A stretch of 46,575 bases of DNA from Acidimicrobiales bacterium (GTDB lineage Bacteria; Actinomycetota; Acidimicrobiia; Acidimicrobiales; Palsa-688). The notes under the pieces were generated by a model that was not told the origin of the DNA, ran no database searches, and saw only the letters and a list, made by a program, of their open reading frames with translations. The translations under genes were made by a program, and so were the position numbers. Shown piece after piece: positions 1-8,421 of this stretch (position 1 is its first letter; each line of letters begins with the position of its first letter). The stretch lies in NCBI GenBank assembly GCA_036378675.1, contig DASUWA010000014.1:1-46575 (forward strand), written 5' to 3'.

Positions 1-1
1 G

Positions 2-2416
2 ACCCTCACAGGGATTGGGTCCTTCACGCCTACCGGCACTGTGTCGTACCAGCTTTTCGATAACGGCACCTGCACGGCTCCCGCCGACACAACCTACGGG
101 ACGTCCACGGTCACTATCGCTCAGGACGGGAGCGTGCCCAACTCGGCGACCACTCAGCAATTGGCTTCCGGGAACTACGGGTTCCTCGCCACCTACCATC
201 CCGGCACCGACCCGAACTACACAGCCGGGACTCCCACATGCGAGCCGTTCTCCGTCGGTCGGGTCTCTACCACCACAGCGACCACTATCCGCAACGTCGC
301 CGACAACTCGGTGATCAACAGCGGGTCGTCCGTTCCTCTTGGAACCTCGGTTGACGACACTGCGACGGTTACGCCGGTGGGCGGCCAGACAGCAGTGAGC
401 CCACCCAGCGGAAACGTGGTCTTCAAGCTCTACTCCGGGGTCACCGTCGGTACCGACTGCACCAGTGGCACCCAGATAAATGACGCGACGGTCGGACTAA
501 ACGGCGGGTCAGCAACCTGGACGCCGTCGGGACAGCCTTTGAATGCAGGTACCTACGCTTTCCAGGCCACGTACGTGGATGACAGCTCTTATATCGGATC
601 GACCGGTCCTTGCGAATTCTTCACGATCAACAAGGCGAATGCAGCTGCGACGACGACAGTGGTCGACGCATCTACCACTCAGCCTTGGAGCAGCAGTGGT
701 GAGCTCGCCCCCGGATCGGCGTATGACACAGTCTCCGTCACCAAGGCCACCGGAACACTTGCCGGCGCCCCGGCGCCCGCTGGAGCTGTCGTCTTCCAGC
801 TGTTCGCTAGTTCGGACTGCACGACAGGCTTGCTGTCCACAAGCAGCCCGGTGACGTTGGTGAACGGTGCGGCTAAATCGCCGACCACCAGTGGACTTCT
901 CGCTGGCAGTTACGGCTACCTGGCGACCTACCAGGGCAACGTCAACTACAACTCTCAGCCGGCTAGCTGTGAGCCGTTCACGGTTACGCAGCCGAACGTG
1001 GCGGCCGTCAAGTCGGTAAGCCCGGATCCGAATCTGGGTCCCGTTTACACGGGTACGGTCCTCACCTACACCATCACGCTGACCAACACGGGCAACGGCC
1101 CCGCCAACAACGTCGTGGTCACCGACAAGATCCCCGCTGGTACGACGTACCACAGCGGAGGTACGCCAGTAGGGAGCAACCCGGTAACCGCCGTGACCTT
1201 CCATATCTCGTCGATTGCCGCTAACGGTGGCACGGCGAGCGTGAGCTACTCCGTGACGGTGAACAGCAACGACGCCGACGGGCAGACCATCCCCAACTTC
1301 GCGACGTTCACCGTTAACGAGGGCTGCGCCGCAATCATGGTCCCCTGCACAACCAACACAGTCATTACCGAGGTCGGCGTCCCGAACATCCAGGTGGGCA
1401 AGCAGAACAATCCGACCGGCTCAGTCACAGCCGGCAAGGACACCATCCTCTATACGCTCGTGGTAACCAACTCCGGGTTGCTCGACTCGCCTCCTGTGAC
1501 TGTCAAGGACACGATCCCGGCCGGCACAACTTACGTCGCTGGCTCGGCAACACCCGCCAGCGAAGCGTCGTACGATGCCGTCACGAACACCATCACGTGG
1601 ACCATCCCGGTCGTCCATGGGTTGTACCCGAGCGGCATCGCGACACCGGTATCCCTGTCCTTCACGGTGTCGGTGAACGCCAGCGACCCGAACGGATTCA
1701 ACATTCCTAACTTCGGAGTGTTTGACGGTGCCAACTCGAGCGGTTGCACCCTGGACGTCCACGTCGAGGGCTTCTGCGACACGAACACGGTGAACAACCC
1801 GGTTGTGGCTCCGATCGTGTCGGCCCAGAAGTCTTCGAACCCGGCTGATGGATCCACGGTCCCGACGGGCACCGTCGTGACCTACACCATCGCACTGACC
1901 AACGCAGGTGGTGCAGCGGCTACCGAGACGGTGACCGATGCGGTTCCTGCAGGCACGACGTTCAAGTCCGCGGCCAACAGCGGTACTTACGACTCGGCGA
2001 CCAACAGGGTGACGTGGAGCAACGTGACCGTTCCGGCGAACACGCCTGCATCCTCGGCGGTAACCGTGAGTTTCACGGTTACCGTCAACACCAGCGATGC
2101 GGGTGGAACGACGATCCCGAACCACGCGATCTTCGACAATGCCAACACGCCGCAGACCAACTGCGTCCAGTCGACGGACACCACGTCGGCAACCTGCGAC
2201 ACCAACACGGTGAGGTTGATCGTGGCGACCCCGCCGCCTGTCGTTACGCAGCCTGCTCCGCAGGTCGCCCCGACGACCACCACGACGGTGGCCAAGCACG
2301 CTCTTGCCTTCACCGGCCTGAACGCCAAGACCCTGGCAATCCTGGCCATGGCACTGGTCGGAGGAGGAACGATCCTGGTGCTGATCGGTAGGCGTCGCCG
2401 GCCGAACCAGAACTAA
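2..2416 (+). CDS. Sortase-anchored surface protein with Ig-like and DUF11 repeats (5' end outside window)
   Basis: The frame is open to the left edge, so the gene is partial and its signal peptide is not seen; about 804 residues are visible. The N-terminal third has repeated Ig-like units of roughly 100 residues, each with a Tyr-rich strand (GNYGFLATY, GTYAFQATY, GSYGYLATY) and paired cysteines. Then come three DUF11-type units with the hallmark TYTITLTNTGNGPA ... VTDKIPAGTTY pattern, beginning near bases 1010, 1390 and 1815. The C-terminus is a cell-wall sorting signal: a linker rich in Pro and Thr, the motif LAFTG (about base 2306), a hydrophobic helix, and a tail of arginines. LAxTG-type signals are known substrates of actinobacterial class E sortases. 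Inferred role: adhesin or stalk-like surface protein. No sortase gene is visible here. Confidence 0.88.
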   Translation, partial: TLTGIGSFTPTGTVSYQLFDNGTCTAPADTTYGTSTVTIAQDGSVPNSATTQQLASGNYGFLATYHPGTDPNYTAGTPTCEPFSVGRVSTTTATTIRNVADNSVINSGSSVPLGTSVDDTATVTPVGGQTAVSPPSGNVVFKLYSGVTVGTDCTSGTQINDATVGLNGGSATWTPSGQPLNAGTYAFQATYVDDSSYIGSTGPCEFFTINKANAAATTTVVDASTTQPWSSSGELAPGSAYDTVSVTKATGTLAGAPAPAGAVVFQLFASSDCTTGLLSTSSPVTLVNGAAKSPTTSGLLAGSYGYLATYQGNVNYNSQPASCEPFTVTQPNVAAVKSVSPDPNLGPVYTGTVLTYTITLTNTGNGPANNVVVTDKIPAGTTYHSGGTPVGSNPVTAVTFHISSIAANGGTASVSYSVTVNSNDADGQTIPNFATFTVNEGCAAIMVPCTTNTVITEVGVPNIQVGKQNNPTGSVTAGKDTILYTLVVTNSGLLDSPPVTVKDTIPAGTTYVAGSATPASEASYDAVTNTITWTIPVVHGLYPSGIATPVSLSFTVSVNASDPNGFNIPNFGVFDGANSSGCTLDVHVEGFCDTNTVNNPVVAPIVSAQKSSNPADGSTVPTGTVVTYTIALTNAGGAAATETVTDAVPAGTTFKSAANSGTYDSATNRVTWSNVTVPANTPASSAVTVSFTVTVNTSDAGGTTIPNHAIFDNANTPQTNCVQSTDTTSATCDTNTVRLIVATPPPVVTQPAPQVAPTTTTTVAKHALAFTGLNAKTLAILAMALVGGGTILVLIGRRRRPNQN

Positions 2417-2439
2417 CAACTAATCGCACGAGGGGGCTA

Positions 2440-2976
2440 ATGACGGTCCGGGCCACGAGGCCCGGACCGTCTCTGTCACGGCGGATTAGTTTCTGGGTCG
2501 TGAGGATCCCGACGATCGGGGATGTCGTCAGGTACGGAACCGAACAGGTCGAGGCACTGGTTGCGCTTCCTGACTCCATAGCCTTGCTCAACCGGTCGCT
2601 GACCAGCTTCGCCCAGACCGTGGCGCGGCTCGACAAGTTGGTTCAGCGGCTCGACCGTCTCACAGAACCGCTCGAGGAGCCCCTGACCCAGCTGGCTCCG
2701 CGCTTGCAGGCGCTGGTACCCCTCCTCGATGAGGAGCTGATGAGCGAGCTGCCGGTCGTGCTCGACTCGGTGCGCCGGAACGCCGTGCCGGCGCTCGAAG
2801 TCATCGGCCAGACCCAAGCTCAGGTCGCATCGATCGCCACCTCGGTAGAGCGCCTCATGCACCTGATGGACGATGCGCTCACAAGGCTGCAGGAACTCCC
2901 GGGAGCCGCCTTGGTCAACCGGTTGAGAGGTGACCGAACCCCGAAGAAAGCGGCCTCTGCGCCAGAGGACCATTAG
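2440..2976 (+). CDS. Coiled-coil protein of unknown function
   Basis: 178 residues if it starts at ATG 2440, which has a good Shine-Dalgarno (GAGGGGG about 5 bases upstream). A GTG at 2500 would start after the hairpin at 2442-2471 and give 158 residues. The protein is mostly amphipathic helix with heptad-like Leu/Val spacing (residues about 45-155), for example ARLDKLVQRLDRLTEPLEEP, and ends in a basic tail. There is no signal peptide, transmembrane segment or catalytic motif. It resembles short actinobacterial coiled-coil proteins that accompany envelope genes, but I do not recognise a family. It lies between the surface protein and the di-iron protein on the same strand. The coding frame is well supported by third-position GC; the start is not settled. 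Confidence 0.75.
   Translation: MTVRATRPGPSLSRRISFWVVRIPTIGDVVRYGTEQVEALVALPDSIALLNRSLTSFAQTVARLDKLVQRLDRLTEPLEEPLTQLAPRLQALVPLLDEELMSELPVVLDSVRRNAVPALEVIGQTQAQVASIATSVERLMHLMDDALTRLQELPGAALVNRLRGDRTPKKAASAPEDH
2442..2471. terminator. Perfect 13-bp hairpin after the surface protein gene
   Basis: GACGGTCCGGGCC and its exact reverse complement are separated by the loop ACGA. It begins 25 bases after the surface protein stop. No T-run follows, which is common for GC-rich actinobacterial terminators. It overlaps the first codons of the next open frame, so it could instead act on translation of that gene. Confidence 0.6.
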
Positions 2977-2977
2977 C

Positions 2978-2999
2978 TCAGATAACATTCATTATCTGA
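2978..2999. promoter_or_regulatory. 22-bp palindrome, candidate operator of the di-iron gene
   Basis: TCAGATAA, six bases, then TTATCTGA: a perfect 8-6-8 inverted repeat in the 60-bp gap before the ferritin-like gene. It is AT-rich in a GC-rich setting and has the size of a TetR- or GntR-type operator. No such regulator gene is adjacent, so the binder is unknown. Confidence 0.5.
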
Positions 3000-3036
3000 C
3001 TGCGCAGACTCGGACCGCAGGTACCAGGGGGAACCC

Positions 3037-4140
3037 ATGACCACGACGGAAAACGACCTCGTCCAGCCGTACGACCCGGAGGCCACGATCAGAGTCGTGC
3101 ACGACCACGCCGATCGCCTCTTCAGCTGGCGATACGAACGGGAGCGCCAGCAGCTGGTCACCCTGTACAACAAGGCCGCCTCTTCGCAGTGGAACAGCGT
3201 CACCGATCTCGACTGGTCCACCGATGTCGACCCCGAGAAGGTCATCGAGGACGAGGCGCCGGCGCTCCGCCTCGCACGGGTCGCGGCAACGTTGCCGGGC
3301 TCACCCATGGCCAGCTGGAAGGACAAGGAGTTCACCGAGCTTGGCGTGGAGCTGTTCAAGGCTCAGCTCAGCCAGTTCATGCACGGCGAACAGGGGGCCA
3401 TGATGACCGCGGCCAAGCTGGTCGAGACCGTCCCGTGGATCGACGCCAAGTACTACGCAGCCACCCAGACGATGGACGAGGCACGCCACACCGAGGTCTT
3501 CGCCCGCTACCTCCATGAGAAGGTCGGAGACCCCTATCCGATGGGGCCGTTCCTTCAAGGCCAGATATTCGGCCTATTAGAAGACAGCCGTTGGGACATC
3601 GCGTACCTCGGCATGCAGATCGTCATCGAGAGCCTCGCACTCGCCGCGTTCGGCGATCTGCTCCGCCGAACATCCGAGCCGCTGCTCACGAAGCTGCTCC
3701 GTTACGTCATGTCGGACGAGGCCCGCCACGTCGCCTTCGGGATCGTCAGCCTCGGCGAGTACTACCAGGGCCTCACCGCCGACGAACTGAAGGAACGCCA
3801 GGAGTTCCTTCTCGAGAACACGCTTCGCAACCGGCTCCGCTCGATCACTCCGGAGGTGTGGGAGAAGATGGGGCTGACGGTCGAGGAAGTTCTCCCCAAC
3901 CTGTTCGAGGCAGCAGGAAAGATCGGGCACGGCCCGTTCGAAGCGTTCCAGAAGGCCTTCTTCTCCAAGCTGGTTCCGAACGTCCGCAAACTCGGTCTGC
4001 TCGACGCCAACAACGGCTACCTCCGCGAGAAGTGGGGCGAGGCCGGACTCCTTCAGTTCGAGCACGCCGACGACACCGCCAGCGACTTCGAGACTTACGA
4101 CGCGGTCGCGGCCGACCGCGCTTCTGCGAGGCCTGCGTAA
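3037..4140 (+). CDS. Ferritin-like di-iron protein (probable oxygenase/oxidase)
   Basis: 367 residues, soluble, mostly helical. The four-helix di-iron ligand pattern is visible: E118 (HGEQG), E148 and H151 (DEARH), E198 (IES), E228 and H231 (a second DEARH). Two DEARH repeats spaced by one Glu helix are typical of the ferritin-like/ribonucleotide reductase R2-like superfamily, including AurF-like N-oxygenases and fatty acid desaturase-like enzymes. The substrate cannot be told from sequence. ATG 3037 is preceded by AGGGGGAA. The gene stands between a coiled-coil gene and a methyltransferase with no obvious operon partner, and has its own palindrome (2978-2999) upstream. Confidence 0.85.
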   Translation: MTTTENDLVQPYDPEATIRVVHDHADRLFSWRYERERQQLVTLYNKAASSQWNSVTDLDWSTDVDPEKVIEDEAPALRLARVAATLPGSPMASWKDKEFTELGVELFKAQLSQFMHGEQGAMMTAAKLVETVPWIDAKYYAATQTMDEARHTEVFARYLHEKVGDPYPMGPFLQGQIFGLLEDSRWDIAYLGMQIVIESLALAAFGDLLRRTSEPLLTKLLRYVMSDEARHVAFGIVSLGEYYQGLTADELKERQEFLLENTLRNRLRSITPEVWEKMGLTVEEVLPNLFEAAGKIGHGPFEAFQKAFFSKLVPNVRKLGLLDANNGYLREKWGEAGLLQFEHADDTASDFETYDAVAADRASARPA

Positions 4141-4197
4141 CGGGCAACAGCTGTCGGGGTACCTACGTCCAGGTCGTCACCGTAGGCTCAGTTCACC

Positions 4198-4896
4198 ATG
4201 CGCATAACCGGCAGGGAGTTCGAGGCGCTCGCGTCTCACGCCGGCGAGGCGTACCTGCGCTACTCGTTCACCAAGGGGACCGAACAGGAGGCGAGCTTCC
4301 TGGCTGCCGAGCTCGGTCTGGAGCCAGGGATGCGCTTGCTCGACGTCGGTTGCGGGCCCGGGCGCCACTCCCGCGCGCTGGCCGCCAGGGGAATTGATGT
4401 CGTGGGCATCGACATCGCCATGGCCTTCCTTCGGGCGGCGGGAGCCGGGATGTGGGTGCGCGCCGACGCGCGGCGGCTGCCTTTTTCCGCGGGGAGCTTC
4501 GACGCTGCGATATCCCTATGCCAGGGCGGGTTCGGCTTGCTCGGCGGCCAGGAAGACGCCGGGGTGATCAAAGAGATGGCGGAGGTGGTGAAAAAGGGCG
4601 GCCACATCGCGGTGTCCGCCTTCTCGGCATACTTCGCCGTCCGGCACCTCGAAGAGCGGGACACCTTCGACGCGGGCAGCGGCGTCAACCACGAGCTGGC
4701 GGAGGTGCTCGATCCGCAGGGGCGGGCCGAGCGGTTCGACCTCTGGACAACTTGCTTCACGCCGCGCGAGCTGCGACTGATGGCAGCCGGCGCGGGTCTG
4801 GAAGTTTGCGGTCTGTGGTCCGTCAGGCCAGGTCTGTATGAACGGCGGGTGACGGATCTGGATCACCCGGAGTTTCTGCTGGTAGGCCGGGTGTAG
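4198..4896 (+). CDS. Class I SAM-dependent methyltransferase
   Basis: 232 residues. Motif I is LLDVGCGPG (residues 47-55) and motif II is the acidic strand end VVGIDIA; a motif IV-like segment FDAAISL and a post-motif helix follow, so the Rossmann methyltransferase fold is complete. The substrate is not evident; the family includes UbiE/COQ5-like and small-molecule methyltransferases. There is no Shine-Dalgarno before ATG 4198. Instead TAGGCT (4183-4188) lies 9 bases upstream, so the mRNA is probably leaderless. The stop codon coincides with the likely -10 box of rpsA. Confidence 0.85.
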   Translation: MRITGREFEALASHAGEAYLRYSFTKGTEQEASFLAAELGLEPGMRLLDVGCGPGRHSRALAARGIDVVGIDIAMAFLRAAGAGMWVRADARRLPFSAGSFDAAISLCQGGFGLLGGQEDAGVIKEMAEVVKKGGHIAVSAFSAYFAVRHLEERDTFDAGSGVNHELAEVLDPQGRAERFDLWTTCFTPRELRLMAAGAGLEVCGLWSVRPGLYERRVTDLDHPEFLLVGRV

Positions 4897-4927
4897 GATG
4901 TCTGCCCTGTAGCGAAGGGCTCGCTAC
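4894..4927 (+). promoter_or_regulatory. Probable rpsA promoter and leader hairpin
   Basis: TAGGAT (4894-4899) is a good -10 hexamer; its first three bases are the methyltransferase stop. It would give an rpsA leader of roughly 85-90 bases, carrying the perfect stem GTAGCG/CGCTAC (4909-4914 with 4922-4927, 7-base loop). S1 genes in other bacteria are autoregulated through structured leaders; here that is inference. Confidence 0.45.
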
Positions 4928-4992
4928 GAGCTTCCCCCGCGACCCCCTCAATAATGGGCGGAAGTTTGTCCGGAAAGAAGGCTAACGAGTAG

Positions 4993-6411
4993 ATGTCCGA
5001 CACCACGACCAGCAGTACCCCTCCTCCGATCGATGCGGAACCGACGGAGATGGGGAGCTTCGACGAGGCGGGTGAGTACCACCCGAGGCAGGTTGTTGTC
5101 GACGACCTCGGCGGCACCTCGCTCGAAGATGCCATCGCGGGCACGATCGTGGAGTTCGAGGACGGGGACATCGTCAAGGGGACCGTGGTCAAGGTCGACA
5201 AGGACGAGGTCCTTCTCGACATCGGCTTCAAGTCGGAGGGCGTGATACCGGCCCGTGAGCTTTCGATCCGGCACGACGTCGACCCGCACGAGATCGTTTC
5301 GCTCGGCGAGCAGATCGAAGCCCTGGTGCTCCAGAAGGAGGACAAAGAAGGGCGACTGATCCTCTCCAAGAAGCGCGCACAATACGAGCGGGCATGGGGG
5401 ACGATCGAGGGGATCAAGGAGCGCGACGGGGTCGTTACCGGTCCGGTCATCGAGGTGGTCAAGGGTGGCCTGATCCTCGACATCGGGCTGCGCGGCTTCC
5501 TGCCGGCGTCTTTGGTCGAGCTTCGCCGGGTGCGCGACCTCCAGCCTTACGTCGGGCGAACTCTCGACGCCAAGATCATCGAGCTCGACAAGAACCGGAA
5601 CAACGTGGTCCTTTCGCGGCGGGCATGGTTGGAGGAGACCCAGCGCGAGCAGCGCGACGAGTTCCTGACCCACCTGAAGCCAGGCGAGATCCGCCATGGG
5701 GTCGTGTCCTCGGTCGTCAACTTCGGAGCCTTCGTCGACCTCGGTGGCATGGATGGTCTCATCCACGTGTCAGAGCTGTCGTGGAAGCACGTCGATCATC
5801 CGTCGCAGGTCGTGCAGGTCGGCGACGAGGTGGACGTGCGGGTGCTCGACGTCGATCTCGAGCGCGAGCGCATCAGCCTCTCGCTCAAGGCCACCCAATC
5901 GGACCCGTGGCAGGAGTTCGCCAACGCCCACCGCGTCGGCGAACTGGTCTACGGGCGGGTCACCAAACTGGTGCCGTTCGGTGCGTTCGTTCAGGTCGGA
6001 GAAGGCATCGAGGGACTGGTTCACATCTCCGAGATGGCCAACCACCACGTCGACCTTCCCGAGCAGGTCGTCACGCCGGGCGAAGAGCTGTGGGTCAAGA
6101 TCATCGAGATCGACCTCCAGCGCCGGCGGATCAGCCTGTCGATCAAGCAGGCCGCCGAGGGTGGCGAAGTCGCGGCCGAGTACCGCGAGGCTTTCGGAGA
6201 GCACGCCTACGACGAGCACGGCAACTACATCGGCGGCGGCTACACCGACTTCGAACCGGAGTCGGAGGCTCAGGCCGCGTGGGCCGAGTACCTCGAAAGC
6301 GGCGGCTCGCCCGAGCCGGCAGCGACCGGCGCTCCCGAGCCCGGAACCGCCGAGGCCGGTGCCGCCCCAGCATCTGCGCCAGCGTCAGACGAGGCTGCTA
6401 AGGCCGAGTAG
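4993..6411 (+). CDS. rpsA: 30S ribosomal protein S1
   Basis: 472 residues with four S1 RNA-binding domains: about residues 45-120 (GDIVKGTVVKVDKDEVLLDIGFKSEG), 135-205 (GGLILDIGLRGFLPAS), 220-290 (GVVSSVVNFGAFVDLGGMDG) and 305-375 (GRVTKLVPFGAFVQVGEGIEG). The last two carry the best-conserved FGAFV ... GLVHISE core. The tail after residue 380 is acidic and rich in Ala/Pro/Glu, as in actinobacterial S1. S1 binds mRNA on the small subunit and aids initiation on structured messages. Shine-Dalgarno-like GGAAAGAAGG lies upstream of ATG 4993. S1 followed by coaE and uvrB is a common actinobacterial order; here about 5 kb of amine catabolism genes are inserted between rpsA and coaE. Confidence 0.97.
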   Translation: MSDTTTSSTPPPIDAEPTEMGSFDEAGEYHPRQVVVDDLGGTSLEDAIAGTIVEFEDGDIVKGTVVKVDKDEVLLDIGFKSEGVIPARELSIRHDVDPHEIVSLGEQIEALVLQKEDKEGRLILSKKRAQYERAWGTIEGIKERDGVVTGPVIEVVKGGLILDIGLRGFLPASLVELRRVRDLQPYVGRTLDAKIIELDKNRNNVVLSRRAWLEETQREQRDEFLTHLKPGEIRHGVVSSVVNFGAFVDLGGMDGLIHVSELSWKHVDHPSQVVQVGDEVDVRVLDVDLERERISLSLKATQSDPWQEFANAHRVGELVYGRVTKLVPFGAFVQVGEGIEGLVHISEMANHHVDLPEQVVTPGEELWVKIIEIDLQRRRISLSIKQAAEGGEVAAEYREAFGEHAYDEHGNYIGGGYTDFEPESEAQAAWAEYLESGGSPEPAATGAPEPGTAEAGAAPASAPASDEAAKAE

Positions 6412-6432
6412 GCGTCAATCGCCCGCAGTCCG

Positions 6433-6509
6433 GGTGTGACTTTTGCGTTTGGGTGTAGGAATCGGCTCTGGAGTGCCGATTTTCACGCCCGAACGCTGAA
6501 ACTCACACC
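6433..6509. terminator. Long imperfect hairpin between convergent rpsA and the aminotransferase
   Basis: A 77-base inverted repeat whose arms begin GGTGTGA and end TCACACC. Inner matches are GCGTTTGGG against CCCGAACGC and ATCGGC against GCCGAT around an 8-base loop. Most mismatches would be G-U pairs in RNA. It sits in the middle of the 157-bp gap between two converging genes, so a bidirectional terminator is the simplest reading. Confidence 0.6.
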
Positions 6510-6568
6510 ACAAACGGACGGGGTGCTAGGGGGTAGTCGGCCCCGGACGCCGGAGTTGACCGCCGGCG

Positions 6569-7954
6569 CTAGACGCGCTTCCAGGCCTCCGTGAACACGT
6601 TGCGAAGGATTTCGCCGATCAGATCGAAATGCTCCTGCTCGCAGATCAGAGGCGGGGCCAACTGCACGACCGGGTCCCCGCGGTCGTCCGTGCGGCAGAT
6701 GAGGCCGGCGTCGAACAGGGCGCCGGAGAGGTAGCCGCGCAGCAGCCGCTCCGACTCGTCGTGGTCGAAGCTCAGACGGGTCTCGCGGTCCTTCACCAAT
6801 TCGATGCCGTAGAAGAACCCGTCGCCGCGAACGTCGCCGACGATCGGAAGGTCGCGCAACCCGTCGAGGACAGCCGCGAACGCAGCACAACGACGGGTCA
6901 CCCCGCCGACGAGATCCTCCTTCTCGAACAGATCGAGGTTGGCCAGCGCCACAGCCGCCGACACGGGATGGCCGCCGAAAGTGAATCCGTGCGAGAACGA
7001 AGCCGGCCCGTTCCAGAAGGGTTCCATCAGCCTGTCGTCTACGAGCAACGCGCCAAGCGGCGAGTAGCCGCTCGTCAAGCCCTTGGCGCACGTGATCATG
7101 TCCGGGACGTAGCCGTAACGGTCCGCACCGAACCAGCTACCGAGACGGCCGAACGCACAGATCACCTCGTCGGACACGAGCAGAACGCCGTAGCGGTCGC
7201 ATATCTCACGGACTCGCTGGAAGTAACCGGGCGGAGGAGGGAAGCAACCGCCGGCGTTCTGCACCGGCTCGAGGAACACCGCTGCAACCGACTCCGGTCC
7301 CTCCATCAGAATGTGACGCTCGATATCGTCCGCGGCCCACCGGCCGAACGCCTCCCAGTCGTCGCCGTGCTCGGACGTCCTGTAGAAGTTTGTGTTCGCG
7401 GCCCGGACCGAGCCGGGAACCAGCGGCTCGAACGGAGCCTTGATCGCGGGCAGGCCCGTGATCGACAACGCGCCCATCGTCGTGCCGTGATAGGCGATGT
7501 CCCGGGAGATCACCTTGTACCGTCCCGGTTGTCCGGTGAGACGGAAGTACTGGCGCGCGAGCTTCCACGCCGACTCGACCGCTTCACCGCCGCCGGTGGT
7601 GAAGAACACGCGGTTCAGGTTCCGCGGGCTTAGCGTCGCGACCCGTTCGGCAAGCTCGATTGCAGACGGGTGCGCGTAGCTCCAGATCGGGAAGTAGGCG
7701 AGTTCGCTCGCCTGGCGCGCCGCCGCCTCGGCAAGCTCGCGCCGGCCGTGACCGGCCTGCACGACGAACAAACCCGACAGCCCATCGAGATAACGGCGAC
7801 CCTTCGAGTCCCAGACCCACGGCCCCTCTCCCCGGACCATGATCGGGACCTCGTGCTCGGCGTAAGAGCTCATCCGGGTGAAATGCATCCACAGATGTCG
7901 GTGCGCTGCCTCCTGCAGGTGCTCGTTGTCGAGACCGGTCATCGGGTTCCCCAT
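6569..7954 (-). CDS. Class III PLP aminotransferase, probably amine (putrescine-like):pyruvate
   Basis: 461 residues, the usual length of omega-aminotransferases. PLP-binding features: GGGEAVESAWKLAR (residues 121-134, phosphate cup), YHGTTMGALS (155-164), the acidic D262 in SDEVICAFGR, and the Schiff-base lysine K291 in CAKGLTSGY. The overall pattern matches the SpuC/omega-amino acid-pyruvate group, which moves an amino group from putrescine, beta-alanine or a similar amine to pyruvate and makes L-alanine. It overlaps the Lrp-type regulator gene by 16 bases and diverges from an aminobutyraldehyde dehydrogenase, which would take the aldehyde product. Substrate assignment is inferred from this context. 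Confidence 0.87.
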   Translation of the reverse strand: MGNPMTGLDNEHLQEAAHRHLWMHFTRMSSYAEHEVPIMVRGEGPWVWDSKGRRYLDGLSGLFVVQAGHGRRELAEAAARQASELAYFPIWSYAHPSAIELAERVATLSPRNLNRVFFTTGGGEAVESAWKLARQYFRLTGQPGRYKVISRDIAYHGTTMGALSITGLPAIKAPFEPLVPGSVRAANTNFYRTSEHGDDWEAFGRWAADDIERHILMEGPESVAAVFLEPVQNAGGCFPPPPGYFQRVREICDRYGVLLVSDEVICAFGRLGSWFGADRYGYVPDMITCAKGLTSGYSPLGALLVDDRLMEPFWNGPASFSHGFTFGGHPVSAAVALANLDLFEKEDLVGGVTRRCAAFAAVLDGLRDLPIVGDVRGDGFFYGIELVKDRETRLSFDHDESERLLRGYLSGALFDAGLICRTDDRGDPVVQLAPPLICEQEHFDLIGEILRNVFTEAWKRV

Positions 7955-8421
7955 TGGTAGTTCTCCTTCACGACTTTCAAGTACACGAACGTCTCGGTGT
8001 TGCGAACTCCGGGGATGGTGCGCACGCGCTCGTCGAGGGTGCGCAGGAGATGCTCGTCGTTTTCACAGATCAACTCGACGAGTAGGTCGAACTGCCCGGC
8101 GCAGATCACGACGTACTCGGCCTCATCGAGAGACCCCAGCTTGTCAGCGACCTGCCGGATGTCACCGTCCACCTTCACTCCGAGGAGGGCCATCCGGTGA
8201 AAACCGATCGCCGCCGCATCGGTCACCGTCGTTATCTGGATCACGCCCTCGTCGATCAGGCGCTGCACACGCTGCCGTGTGGCCGCCTCGGATAGACCGA
8301 CCGCCCTTGCGATCGCAGCGTACGAGCGGCGTCCGTCCTGTTGCAGCTGCTCGATGATCGCCTTGGCCAAGGGATCGAGCCGCCCTCCAACGTCGCGGAT
8401 AGACGTGTCCGAGAGGGCCAT
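7939..8421 (-). CDS. Lrp/AsnC-family transcriptional regulator
   Basis: 160 residues from ATG 8421; a longer in-frame start at 8493 would run into the divergent promoter and adds unconserved residues. An N-terminal winged HTH (about residues 15-60: LDPLAKAIIEQLQQDGRRSY ... EAATRQRVQRLIDEGVI) is followed by the RAM/AsnC ligand-binding domain (about 70-150, with VVICAGQFDLLVELICEN). These proteins form dimers or octamers and sense amino acids. It is co-transcribed with, and overlaps, the aminotransferase, and lies back to back with the aldehyde dehydrogenase, so it most likely controls both in response to an amine or alanine. No clear Shine-Dalgarno is seen. Confidence 0.9.
   Translation of the reverse strand: MALSDTSIRDVGGRLDPLAKAIIEQLQQDGRRSYAAIARAVGLSEAATRQRVQRLIDEGVIQITTVTDAAAIGFHRMALLGVKVDGDIRQVADKLGSLDEAEYVVICAGQFDLLVELICENDEHLLRTLDERVRTIPGVRNTETFVYLKVVKENYQWGTR

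Noticed and set aside
1421-2419. 332-residue minus-strand frame opposite the surface protein
   Set aside because: Arg/Gly-rich antisense of repeat DNA; no start signal and no homolog pattern.
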